In this document: positions 6,131-13,789 of the stretch, in pieces
Numbering within the stretch: position 1 is the first letter of the stretch
Layout: every line of letters begins with the position of its first letter
Assembly (NCBI GenBank): GCA_016873595.1
Contig: VGWZ01000026.1
Span: forward strand, 1-13,860
Length of the DNA: 13,860 nt
Source of the DNA: Nitrospira sp.
Lineage (GTDB): Bacteria > Nitrospirota > Thermodesulfovibrionia > Thermodesulfovibrionales > SM23-35
Reading direction: 5' to 3'
The notes under the pieces: model-generated
Seen by the model: the letters and a program-made list of their open reading frames with translations, nothing else
Told to the model about the DNA's origin: nothing
Databases searched by the model: none
Translations under genes and position numbers: made by a program

Positions 6131-8795
6131 TTACACCACAGCATTTCTTAAATTTTTTCCCGCTTCCACAGGGGCACGGATCGTTTCTTCCTACTTTTTT
6201 CGTGCGTCTTACTGTTTGAACCGCAGCAGAGCCTTCACCTCTGTTATAGTTTAATCTTGCCTGTCTTGAAGTCTCTCTTTTAAGAGCTTCCTGTTTTTGA
6301 ATCTGTATTTTAAAGAGTCTGCTGAGAACCTCGGTGGAAATCCTGTCTGTCATGTCTACAAACATGTTAAATGCTTCTTTTTTATATTCTACAAGTGGCT
6401 CTCTCTGACCATAGCCTCTGAGTCCAATGCCTTCCTTCAGGTAATCAATTGCAAGCAAATGCTCTTTCCACTGAGTGTCAACGACCTGAAGAACGATTAC
6501 TTTTTCGATGTATCTCATCATTTCGCTGCCGATTTCTGATTCCTTCTTTTCATATGCATTCCTGATATCTGAAGAGAGTGTTTCCCGTAACGTGCTTAAA
6601 TTTGAAGATGTAACAGGAGGCACGAAGGAAAATATGCCATAGACCGCGTCTCTAAGCCCTTTGAGGTCCCATTCTTCCATGTGTTTTTCTTCAGTGCAGT
6701 AAATGCTCAGTAACTCATCAACAGTCTCATCTATCATACTGAAAACGCGATCCTTGAGGTTTTCACCCTGGAGTATCTCTTTTCTGAAGGAATATATCTC
6801 TGACCTTTGCTTGTTCATGACATCATCATATTCAAGGAGGTGTTTCCTTATATCAAAGTTATGTGCTTCAACACGCTTCTGTGCATTCTCTATGGCTTTT
6901 GTGACCATCTTATTTTCTATGGGCATATCTTCATCCATGCCAAGTTTTCCCATAAGACCTGATAACCTGTCAGAGCCAAAGATTCTCATAAGGTCATCTT
7001 CAAGTGAAAGATAAAATCTTGAAGAACCAGGGTCTCCCTGCCTTCCTGAACGGCCTCTTAATTGATTGTCTATTCTTCTTGCCTCATGCCTCTCTGTGCC
7101 GAGGATGTGAACACCTCCAAGGGATACTACTTTTTCTCTGTCTTTCTTCCAGATATCCTCAGCCTTTGAAAAAGCATGCTTCCACTCATCTTCTGTATAA
7201 TCTTTTTTGTCCCGTAGTAATTCTCTGGCAAGGCCTTTAGGATTACCTCCAAGTATTATATCCGTTCCTCTACCCGCCATATTTGTCGCTATTGTAATAG
7301 CACTACTTCTCCCTGTCTGTGCAATTATCTCTGCCTCACTTTCATGATACTTTGCGTTGAGTACAGAGTGCGGGATACCTTTCTTCTTTAACATATGGCT
7401 CAATACTTCAGATTTCTCTATCGAAATAGTGCCCACAAGGACAGGCTGGCCTTTTGTATGAAGTTCTTCAATTTCTTTTAAGACCGCATTAAATTTCCCT
7501 TTCTCTGTCTTATAAATCACATCAGGATGGTCTAACCTTATCATTGGTTCATTCGTTGGTATTACCATCACTTCAAGGTTATAAATCTTTGCAAATTCTT
7601 CTGCTTCTGTATCTGCTGTTCCTGTCATTCCCGCAAGCTTCTTGTACATCCTGAAATAGTTCTGAAAGGTGATTGTAGCAAGAGTCTGGTTCTCACTTTC
7701 AATTTTTACATCTTCTTTTGCTTCCACTGCCTGGTGAAGTCCGTCTGACCAGCGCCTCCCTGGCATGAGCCTGCCGGTAAATTCATCTACAATAATCACA
7801 TTACCGTCTTTGACAACATAATCAACATCCTTTTTAAAAAGCGTGTATGCTTTAAGAGCTTGCAGAACATGGTGCACAAGTTCGATGTTTGATGGATCGT
7901 AAAGGTTACCTGCGCCGAGCAATCTTTCTACCTTGATGTTTCCTTCTTCAGTAAGAATAGCAGACTTAACCTTTTCATCAATCGTGTAATCACTGTCTTT
8001 TTGAAGTCTCGGAATAATCTTATTTATTTTGTAATATTTATCCGTGGATTCTTCTGAAGGGCCTGATATGATGAGTGGTGTTCTTGCCTCATCTATAAGA
8101 ATACTGTCAACCTCGTCAACGATTGCATAATTTAATTCCCTCTGACAGTAATCAGATAGATCGTATTTCATATTATCTCTGAGATAATCAAATCCAAATT
8201 CATTGTTTGTTCCATAGGTGATGTCAGCTAAATAGGCCTCTTGTCTTGAACATGGCCTGAGAAATTCCAGTCTCTTGTCTGTGGAAGAATATGACGGATC
8301 ATAGATGAAAGAGCTATCATGTTGTATTACCCCAACGCTGAAGCCAAAAAAGTTGTATATTGGTCCCATCCACTGGGTATCCCTTTTTGCAAGATAATCA
8401 TTCACAGTGACAACATGAACGCCTTTTCCTTCAAGTGCGTTCAAACAGACGGGGAGGGTTGCAACGAGGGTCTTCCCTTCACCTGTCTTCATCTCTGCGA
8501 TCCTGCCCTCATGAAGGACGATACCGCCAAGGATCTGAACATCAAAATGCCGCATCTTTAGTCGTCGCCTCGATACTTCACGTACTACTGCGAAAGCATC
8601 TGGCAGTATATCTTCAAGAGTTTCACCTGTCTCAAGACGCCTCTTAAATTCTTCAGTTTTGTCTTTAATCTGTGTGTCTGAAAGGTTTGCTATCTGTGTC
8701 TCTAAAGAGTTGACCTGTTCGACAAGAGGCCAGAGTCTTTTTATCTCTCGCTCGTTTTTAGTCCCGAAGACCATTCTCAGTAATGATCCAACCAT
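6123..8795 (-). CDS. secA: Preprotein translocase ATPase SecA
   Basis: Peripheral motor ATPase that drives unfolded preproteins through SecYEG; 890 residues, full length. Landmarks are Walker A MKTGEGKT (102-109, K108), Walker B VDEVDSILIDEARTPL (226-241), TGTADTEAEEF, NMAGRGTDIILGGNP, the arginine-finger region GRSGRQGDPGSSRF, and the C-terminal zinc-binding tail RNDPCPCGSGKKFKKCCG, used in other SecAs for SecB/lipid contact. Compared with the E. coli protein there is an extra stretch of roughly 17 residues between GFSVGVIQHD and EAYLADITYG (about 161-187). The start ATG 8795 (MVGSLLRMVFG) fits the family N-terminus but has no Shine-Dalgarno; a -10-like box ends six bases upstream, so the mRNA may be leaderless. 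An in-frame ATG at 8774 is a less likely start. It heads the three-gene cluster secA, GGDEF, MglA-like. Confidence 0.98.
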   Translation of the reverse strand: MVGSLLRMVFGTKNEREIKRLWPLVEQVNSLETQIANLSDTQIKDKTEEFKRRLETGETLEDILPDAFAVVREVSRRRLKMRHFDVQILGGIVLHEGRIAEMKTGEGKTLVATLPVCLNALEGKGVHVVTVNDYLAKRDTQWMGPIYNFFGFSVGVIQHDSSFIYDPSYSSTDKRLEFLRPCSRQEAYLADITYGTNNEFGFDYLRDNMKYDLSDYCQRELNYAIVDEVDSILIDEARTPLIISGPSEESTDKYYKINKIIPRLQKDSDYTIDEKVKSAILTEEGNIKVERLLGAGNLYDPSNIELVHHVLQALKAYTLFKKDVDYVVKDGNVIIVDEFTGRLMPGRRWSDGLHQAVEAKEDVKIESENQTLATITFQNYFRMYKKLAGMTGTADTEAEEFAKIYNLEVMVIPTNEPMIRLDHPDVIYKTEKGKFNAVLKEIEELHTKGQPVLVGTISIEKSEVLSHMLKKKGIPHSVLNAKYHESEAEIIAQTGRSSAITIATNMAGRGTDIILGGNPKGLARELLRDKKDYTEDEWKHAFSKAEDIWKKDREKVVSLGGVHILGTERHEARRIDNQLRGRSGRQGDPGSSRFYLSLEDDLMRIFGSDRLSGLMGKLGMDEDMPIENKMVTKAIENAQKRVEAHNFDIRKHLLEYDDVMNKQRSEIYSFRKEILQGENLKDRVFSMIDETVDELLSIYCTEEKHMEEWDLKGLRDAVYGIFSFVPPVTSSNLSTLRETLSSDIRNAYEKKESEIGSEMMRYIEKVIVLQVVDTQWKEHLLAIDYLKEGIGLRGYGQREPLVEYKKEAFNMFVDMTDRISTEVLSRLFKIQIQKQEALKRETSRQARLNYNRGEGSAAVQTVRRTKKVGRNDPCPCGSGKKFKKCCGVNA

Positions 8796-8801
8796 GTTTA
8801 T

Positions 8802-8831
8802 ATAATAGAATTAAGAGACCTGAGATTTCAA
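8802..8831 (-). promoter_or_regulatory. Candidate secA promoter (leaderless geometry)
   Basis: On the minus strand TTGAAA (8831-8826) is followed after 18 bases by TATTAT (8807-8802), five of six matches to TATAAT. Only six bases separate the -10 box from the secA ATG at 8795, so the transcript would start at or next to the start codon. No ribosome-binding sequence lies upstream of the ATG, which agrees with this. It is a consensus match only. Confidence 0.5.
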
Positions 8832-8912
8832 GGAAACAGATACCATGAGAGTTCGCCTTTTTCAATTTCTCATATCGTAGGGTTGATTTTTATTCTTGAA
8901 TTGTGGCTCTTC

Positions 8913-8942
8913 TTGTCAGAAACTGATCATTAATGTTACATT
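8913..8942 (+). promoter_or_regulatory. Candidate miaB promoter (extended -10, leaderless geometry)
   Basis: TTGTCA (8913-8918) is followed after 18 bases by TACATT (8937-8942), preceded by TGT, which gives an extended -10 (TGn). Six bases separate the box from ATG 8949, so the start point would fall on or beside the start codon. No Shine-Dalgarno sequence is visible. The -10 matches consensus at four of six positions; support is moderate. Confidence 0.4.
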
Positions 8943-8948
8943 GTAAAA

Positions 8949-10259
8949 ATGATGAAAAAAGTGTATATACGAACCTTTGGTTGTCAGATGAATGTTCATG
9001 ACTCCGAGAAGATGCTCGGTGTTCTTCAGAAAGACGGATATTTAGAAACAGATGATCCGCGTAAGGCAGACCTGATTATATTCAATACGTGTGGAATAAG
9101 GAAGAAGCCTGAACAGAAGTTTTACAGCGAACTCGGAAAGACAAAATTGTATAAGAAAAGAAGGCCGGAGTTGAAAGTAGCAGTTGCAGGATGTATCGCA
9201 CAGCATGAGGGAAGAAGTGTATTCACAAAAGCACCTTATGTTGACTTTATATTCGGTCCGCAGAATATACACATGCTTCACGATATGATCTCAAAAAAGA
9301 ACCTCACACTCGCCTTAGAAGATAATCCTGAGATAGCAAAAAATGATCTTCCAGTGAAAAGAGCAGATGAAGTAAAGGCATGGGTTACGATAATGTACGG
9401 CTGCAACAATTTCTGCAGTTATTGTGTAGTGCCCTATACAAGAGGGAGAGAACGTTCAAGGCCAAGTGAGAATATATGCGCTGAGACAAAAGAACTCGCT
9501 CACAGAGGATATAAAGAAGTAACCCTTCTTGGTCAGAATGTCAATTCTTATAGGAGTGATATTAATTTTCCCGAGCTTTTAATAAAAATTGACAGAGTAG
9601 GGGGTATTGAGAGGATAAGGTTTGTAACATCACATCCGAGAGATTTGTCTGATGAGCTTATATATGCAATAGCTGAACTCCCCAGGGTATGTGAGCATAT
9701 TCATCTTCCGTTGCAGTCAGGCTCGAATAATGTGTTAAGGCTTATGAACAGAGGTTATACATATGAAGACTACATAAAAAAGGTTTTACGGTTGAGAGAT
9801 AAGGTTCAGGGTATTGCAATAACCTCAGACATTATTGCTGGCTTCCCCGGTGAGACAGAAGATGACCATCTCCATACAGTAAAGGCATTAAAACAAATAG
9901 AATTCGATGGGATATTTTCATTTAAATTTTCTTCAAGACCGGGTACAAGAGCTGCTGAAATGGGAAGCCATTTGCCAGAAGAAGTAAAATCTGAAAGGCT
10001 GCAACACATATTGGAGGTTCAGGAGGAGATAACAGAGAGAAAGAACAGATCTCTTGAGGGAACGACACAGGCAATACTCATAGAGGGAGAGAGTGAGACA
10101 GACAAGGAAAAACTTACTGGAAGAACGAGGACGAACAAAATAGTGAATATTCCTAAAGTTGATCCTGAAACAAGTTCAGGAGAAAAAGGCACTCTAATAA
10201 ATGTTGAAGTAACAAAGGGAAGAAAACATTCTCTTGAGGGAAGACCGATTACAAAATGA
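8949..10259 (+). CDS. miaB: tRNA-2-methylthio-N6-isopentenyladenosine synthase MiaB
   Basis: Radical SAM methylthiotransferase that adds a methylthio group to position 2 of i6A37 in tRNAs reading UNN codons. It has 436 residues in the three-domain family order. The N-terminal UPF0004 domain carries the auxiliary-cluster cysteines C12 (TFGCQMN), C48 (FNTCGIR) and C82 (AGCIAQ). The radical SAM core has C152-x3-C156-x2-C159 (CNNFCSYC), VVPYTRGRERSRP, LLGQNVNSY, HLPLQSGSN and TSDIIAGFPGETE. A C-terminal TRAM domain (about 370-430) includes LTGRTRTNKIVN. TFGCQMN and RERSRP are MiaB-type rather than RimO- or MtaB-type signatures. Translation may start at ATG 8949 or the adjacent ATG 8952; neither has a ribosome site. 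It is divergent from secA, with mtaB 178 bases downstream on the same strand. Confidence 0.97.
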   Translation: MMKKVYIRTFGCQMNVHDSEKMLGVLQKDGYLETDDPRKADLIIFNTCGIRKKPEQKFYSELGKTKLYKKRRPELKVAVAGCIAQHEGRSVFTKAPYVDFIFGPQNIHMLHDMISKKNLTLALEDNPEIAKNDLPVKRADEVKAWVTIMYGCNNFCSYCVVPYTRGRERSRPSENICAETKELAHRGYKEVTLLGQNVNSYRSDINFPELLIKIDRVGGIERIRFVTSHPRDLSDELIYAIAELPRVCEHIHLPLQSGSNNVLRLMNRGYTYEDYIKKVLRLRDKVQGIAITSDIIAGFPGETEDDHLHTVKALKQIEFDGIFSFKFSSRPGTRAAEMGSHLPEEVKSERLQHILEVQEEITERKNRSLEGTTQAILIEGESETDKEKLTGRTRTNKIVNIPKVDPETSSGEKGTLINVEVTKGRKHSLEGRPITK

Positions 10260-10332
10260 AACGGTCATATCGACCTGTCGTCACAAAGAAGAGAATGAAA
10301 ATTATTCTATGCTAAACATTATACCCGAACTC

Positions 10333-10413
10333 GTCATTCCAGCTTGTCTGGTCTACGACTCGTAGAGAATCTTTCTTCAAATGTCGGAAGGATTTCGGAC
10401 AAGCCGAAATGAC
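10333..10413 (+). repeat. Dispersed palindromic repeat, copy 2 (81 bp)
   Basis: Second copy of the element at 2906-2987, in the same orientation relative to the window. Boundaries are GTCATTC (10333-10339) and AATGAC (10408-10413). Hairpins are CCAG-CTTGT-CTGG, CTACGA-C-TCGTAG and TTTCGG-ACAAG-CCGAAA. Relative to copy 1, hairpins 1 and 3 differ by paired changes that keep the stems intact, while the roughly ten bases between the left and right halves (TCAAATGTCG here) are unrelated. It occupies the miaB-mtaB gap; the mtaB start codon is 25 bases beyond its end. Confidence 0.9.
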
Positions 10414-10437
10414 AAAAAAGTGTAAAGGCATTTTGAG

Positions 10438-11676
10438 GTGAAGGTCTCAGTTCTCACACTCGGTTGCAGGGTCAACCAATCTGAAAGCAACATTATAGAA
10501 GGTAATCTCAGTGAACGTGGATGGTCTGTAGTAGGATTATCTGAACATCCTGATTATTGTATAGTCAATACCTGTTCTGTAACGTCAAAAAGTGATTACC
10601 AGTCAAGGCAACTCATCAGGAGGGCTGTGAGAACAGGTGCGAAGGTTATCGTTACTGGCTGCTATTCACAACTCAGACCGGATGAAATAAAAAGAATCGA
10701 AGGCGTTAACTGCATTATTAATAATAATGATAAATTAAATATTATTAATATGTTATCGAATAATACTGAAAGTATGACTTTCAGTCATAGCAGTAAATCA
10801 CGACCTTATATTAAGGTGCAGGATGGTTGTAATTTTTCATGTTCCTATTGTGTTGTTCCAATGGCAAGAGGAAGATCAAGGAGTCTTAATACTTCTAAAG
10901 TTTTGGAACAGGTTAAAGAAATCGCGGCTTCTAAATTCAGCGAAATAGTTCTCACCGGAATCCATCTTGGCTCCTATGGATACGATCTCGCACCTAAGAC
11001 TAAACTTTCAGAGCTCATCACAACTATTTTAAAAGAAACAAAAATTCAAAGGATAAGACTAAGTTCGATTGAGAGTAAAGAGGTAGATAATGAACTTGTT
11101 GAGTTACTTCAAGATCAAAGGTTATGCAGACATATTCATTTACCATTACAAAGCGGGAATGACACTATTTTGAAGCAAATGAACAGAATGTATACATCTG
11201 AAGATTTTGTGAGAACTATAGAAAATATCATTCAAAAAGTACCTGATTTCGCTATTGGAACAGATGTAATCGTAGGGTTTCCAGGTGAAAGCGATAAAGT
11301 GTTTCTTGATACAAAGAAAATGCTTGAGTATCTGCCACTTGCATATATTCATATATTTCCTTTCTCACCAAGACCAGGAACAAGAGCTTTTAAAATGGCT
11401 CACCAGTGCAGTTCTTCTATCAAAAAAGAGCGGATAAATGAGTTGAAATCAATAAATTCAAAGAAGAAGATGGACTACATGATCTCTCAACTCTATAAGA
11501 ACCTTGAGGTTGTTATAGAAGAGAAGGGCTCTGATGGAATATCAATTGGCACATCAAGCAACTACCTTAAAGTAAAGATGAGCTCAAATGGATACCCTAA
11601 TAAAACCCTTGTCAGAGTTAAGGCTGCTAAGATAGAAGGAAATTTGATGCGAGGAGACCTGATAGATACACTATAA
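10438..11676 (+). CDS. mtaB: tRNA t6A37 methylthiotransferase MtaB
   Basis: Radical SAM enzyme of the MtaB (YqeV) branch, converting t6A37 to ms2t6A in ANN-decoding tRNAs; 412 residues. It starts at GTG 10438 with AAAGG at 10424-10428 upstream, beginning VKVSVLTLGCRVNQSES; LGCRVNQ is the MtaB-type opening. Auxiliary-cluster cysteines are C10, C46 (VNTCSVTS) and C75 (TGCYSQ). The SAM cluster is C131-x3-C135-x2-C138 (CNFSCSYC) with VVPMARGRSRS. Other landmarks are VLTGIHLGSYG, RLSSIES, HLPLQSGNDTIL, GTDVIVGFPGES and FSPRPGTRA. The C-terminal 60 residues form a TRAM-like domain (about 350-412). It lies downstream of miaB on the same strand, separated by repeat copy 2, so both position-37 methylthiolation enzymes may be co-transcribed. 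Confidence 0.95.
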   Translation: MKVSVLTLGCRVNQSESNIIEGNLSERGWSVVGLSEHPDYCIVNTCSVTSKSDYQSRQLIRRAVRTGAKVIVTGCYSQLRPDEIKRIEGVNCIINNNDKLNIINMLSNNTESMTFSHSSKSRPYIKVQDGCNFSCSYCVVPMARGRSRSLNTSKVLEQVKEIAASKFSEIVLTGIHLGSYGYDLAPKTKLSELITTILKETKIQRIRLSSIESKEVDNELVELLQDQRLCRHIHLPLQSGNDTILKQMNRMYTSEDFVRTIENIIQKVPDFAIGTDVIVGFPGESDKVFLDTKKMLEYLPLAYIHIFPFSPRPGTRAFKMAHQCSSSIKKERINELKSINSKKKMDYMISQLYKNLEVVIEEKGSDGISIGTSSNYLKVKMSSNGYPNKTLVRVKAAKIEGNLMRGDLIDTL

Positions 11677-11770
11677 GATATTCATTTATCGTAATTTTTC
11701 ATATGCCTAAAACCTATTCATGTATGGTGAAACATATAAATTTCAAAAGACGGAATCCCTTTTCAACATA

Positions 11771-11790
11771 GTTAATAACAGTTTATTAAC
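11771..11790. terminator. AT-rich hairpin between convergent mtaB and cca
   Basis: A perfect 8-bp inverted repeat, GTTAATAA (11771-11778) and TTATTAAC (11783-11790), with a four-base loop, is followed on the plus strand by AATTTTTG. It could be a weak terminator for mtaB, whose stop is about 95 bases upstream. The stem is almost all A-T, so its stability is poor; it could equally be a protein-binding palindrome. The rest of the 154-base gap shows nothing else I can support. Confidence 0.35.
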
Positions 11791-11830
11791 AATTTTTGTT
11801 TGTATAATATGTCTGATAAGATATATTATG

Positions 11831-13030
11831 TCAAATAATAGAAATAAGTAATCTAATTGCATCTTTCTTTGTCTTTATTCTCCCTTCAAATTGGGCCCTC
11901 TTGATCTCGTTTATCATTATCCCTATACGAGGGCCTGTCTTTACTTCTGTAACCTTTATAATCTCTTCAGAGCTTAATAACCCCCTTTTCCATATTCTCC
12001 TGAACCTATCGTAGTCCTTTAAGAGATCACATTTACCTGTAATGATTAGTACATCCATTGCAGCTTCTTTTGAGACTAAAAAGAGATCAAATAATTTATC
12101 AGGCTCCTTTTCTTTGGACTTCCTGATACCCTTATAAGCCAGCTCTATCCTTTTTATTATCTTATTACTCATCTTAATCTTCGAAATTGCCTGTGGTGTT
12201 AAAGAATCTTTCTTATTGAGTAAAATCTCAAGACAGAGTAATCCTTTATAAATAAGGATTTGAGAAAATATTTTCTTAAGTAGCACTTGAATTTTTAAAG
12301 AAAACTTTTTATTTATTTGTTCAAGTTTAAAAATATCTTTAATGTTTCTATCTAACTGACTGTAATTAATAGATATAATATCAGTGAGTAAATCATCTGA
12401 AAGTGCCATTTGAAGGTACTTTGCTGAATGTTTCAGGTTTAACAAATTGAAAAGTTCTAAAGTTATTCTTTCAGAGGAGGTCTCATTTATCATATTATTA
12501 AACATTTTTAGTGAATTCCTTGTCCTTTTTTCTATATAACCATTGAGTTCTGCTGCAAACCTGTATGCCCTGAGCATTCGTAAAGGGTCAGCAATCAGGT
12601 TTTCTTTAGCCAATAAATGTATTCTCCTCTTCTGGATATCTTCAATCCCGTGATAAGGGTCTATAATCCCGCTTGATGGAGACCAGGCGATTGCATTAAT
12701 GGTAAAGTCCCTCTTTGACAGATCTTCTTCAAGGGTTCCCATAGGTTTTGAGAAATCAAGGGTTGTACCATTTTTTAAGGCAATCCTTATCATGTGCTCT
12801 TTTCTGAGCTCAACGATGGTGCCTCCGGTAATCTTTCTTATTTCCTTCGCAAAGCTTCTAATGTCTCCGCTTACAATATAATCCCTGTCTTTTGAACGTA
12901 TACCCCTCAAAATGTCCCTGACAAAGCCTCCAACAAGGTATAATTCCCTCCCCCTTCCCTTTTCAAAGACAAGAGAGTTGTACTTGTCCCTGAGTATTTT
13001 TCTTTTGAGCTTCTCCGGGGAAAATTTCAT
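11831..13030 (-). CDS. cca: CCA tRNA nucleotidyltransferase / poly(A) polymerase family protein
   Basis: Class II nucleotidyltransferase that adds or repairs the CCA end of tRNA; 399 residues from ATG 13030, 404 from an alternative ATG at 13045. Neither has a clear ribosome site; MKFSPEKLKRK gives the more natural beginning. Motifs are YLVGGFVRDILRG (31-43), the metal-binding D48-x-D50 in KDRDYIV, KRDFTINAIAW (106-116), DPYHGIEDIQKRRI (124-137) and DPLRMLRAYRFAAEL (148-162). The C-terminal half is helical, AT- and lysine-rich, and poorly conserved; no HD phosphohydrolase domain is recognisable. In some bacteria this family is split into A-adding and CC-adding enzymes or is poly(A) polymerase, and sequence reading alone cannot separate these, so cca is a family-level label. 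It converges with mtaB. Confidence 0.9.
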   Translation of the reverse strand: MKFSPEKLKRKILRDKYNSLVFEKGRGRELYLVGGFVRDILRGIRSKDRDYIVSGDIRSFAKEIRKITGGTIVELRKEHMIRIALKNGTTLDFSKPMGTLEEDLSKRDFTINAIAWSPSSGIIDPYHGIEDIQKRRIHLLAKENLIADPLRMLRAYRFAAELNGYIEKRTRNSLKMFNNMINETSSERITLELFNLLNLKHSAKYLQMALSDDLLTDIISINYSQLDRNIKDIFKLEQINKKFSLKIQVLLKKIFSQILIYKGLLCLEILLNKKDSLTPQAISKIKMSNKIIKRIELAYKGIRKSKEKEPDKLFDLFLVSKEAAMDVLIITGKCDLLKDYDRFRRIWKRGLLSSEEIIKVTEVKTGPRIGIMINEIKRAQFEGRIKTKKDAIRLLISII

Positions 13031-13133
13031 GGTTAATAATACCATATTCGTGTCTTTGGCTTGCCCTTATTTACCCTCCCCTAATTTTGATATTTTAATG
13101 AGTTTTAGTACTTTTACCTTTTTGTAATATTTC

Positions 13134-13162
13134 TTGACAATACAAGGGGTTTAATCAATAAT
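13134..13162 (+). promoter_or_regulatory. Sigma70-type promoter toward the recombinase remnant
   Basis: A perfect TTGACA (13134-13139), exactly 17 bases, then AATAAT (13157-13162), five of six matches to the -10 consensus. Predicted start is near 13169. Around the -10 an imperfect palindrome begins GGGTT (13147-13151) and ends AACCC (13164-13168), a possible operator. The transcript would run through the two palindromic repeats into the recombinase frame. It is the best consensus promoter in the window. Confidence 0.55.
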
Positions 13163-13182
13163 TAACCCGTAAAAACCAAACC

Positions 13183-13229
13183 ATTACTTTTAAGGAGTCC
13201 TTGCGATCCGCCTCAGGCGGAGAAGTAAT
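13183..13229 (+). repeat. Cloverleaf-like palindromic element
   Basis: Outer arms are ATTACTT (13183-13189) and AAGTAAT (13223-13229). Inside are two near-perfect hairpins: AAGGA-G-TCCTT (13192-13202) and TCCGCCT-C-AGGCGGA (13207-13221). The whole folds as a stem with two arms in either DNA strand or RNA. Nothing in it codes. It resembles REP-like dispersed intergenic repeats, but no second copy is in the window, so its repeat status is inferred from structure. Confidence 0.6.
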
Positions 13230-13250
13230 CCAATAAGAGTCATTACAACA

Positions 13251-13293
13251 ATCCCCCCTTACCCCCCTTTGCTAAAGGGGGGTAAGAGGGGAT
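13251..13293. repeat. G/C-tract inverted repeat at the recombinase 5' end
   Basis: The arms 13251-13270 and 13274-13293 are each 20 bases and pair at 19 positions around a GCT loop; one strand is C-rich (ATCCCCCCTTACCCCCC), the other G-rich. Such C/G-tract palindromes are commonly dispersed in bacterial genomes of this sort (recalled, not checked). The right arm runs directly into the recombinase reading frame, with no ATG or ribosome site between, as if the element had replaced the gene's start. Confidence 0.75.
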
Positions 13294-13756
13294 TTGAAGA
13301 CCTCAGAAGAGAACTTATTTCCAGAAAATACAGCTACAAAACCGTTAAGGGGTACGTCTATTATAACAGGGATTTCCTTAATTTCATCAAAAAATCTCCC
13401 TCTGATGTGAGCGATTCTGACATAAAGGACTATCTTCTTTACTTGGTAGAGGAAAAACAAGCTGCTACATCTACCTTAAATCAGGCAATCAACGCCCTGA
13501 AGTTTTATTACGGAATAATGCTAAAGAGGAAGTTTTTATATGAAATAAAGAGACCTCGCAAGGATAAAAAGCTACCAGTTGTTTTAAGTAAAGAAGAAGT
13601 TGCAAAAATCCTCTCATCTATTGATAATATCAAACACAGGGCAATCCTGATGCTTATTTATTCTGCTGGCCTCAGAGTTGGGGAAGTCGTCAGGCTGAAA
13701 CGGGAAGACATAGACAGCAAGGGTATGTTGATACACATCAAAGAGGCAAAGGGAAT

Positions 13757-13776
13757 CTCTGGGACTTCACCCAGAG
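13757..13776. repeat. Short hairpin at the recombinase breakpoint
   Basis: A perfect 7-bp inverted repeat, CTCTGGG (13757-13763) and CCCAGAG (13770-13776), with loop ACTTCA. It begins a few bases after the last codon that matches the recombinase family, so it may mark the edge of inserted DNA. Confidence 0.6.
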
Positions 13777-13789
13777 TTGGTATATCCGC

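Noticed and set aside
11803..11808. Perfect TATAAT on the plus strand after mtaB
   Set aside because: No acceptable -35 at 16-18 bases (TTAACA is only 11 away) and it would transcribe antisense into cca.
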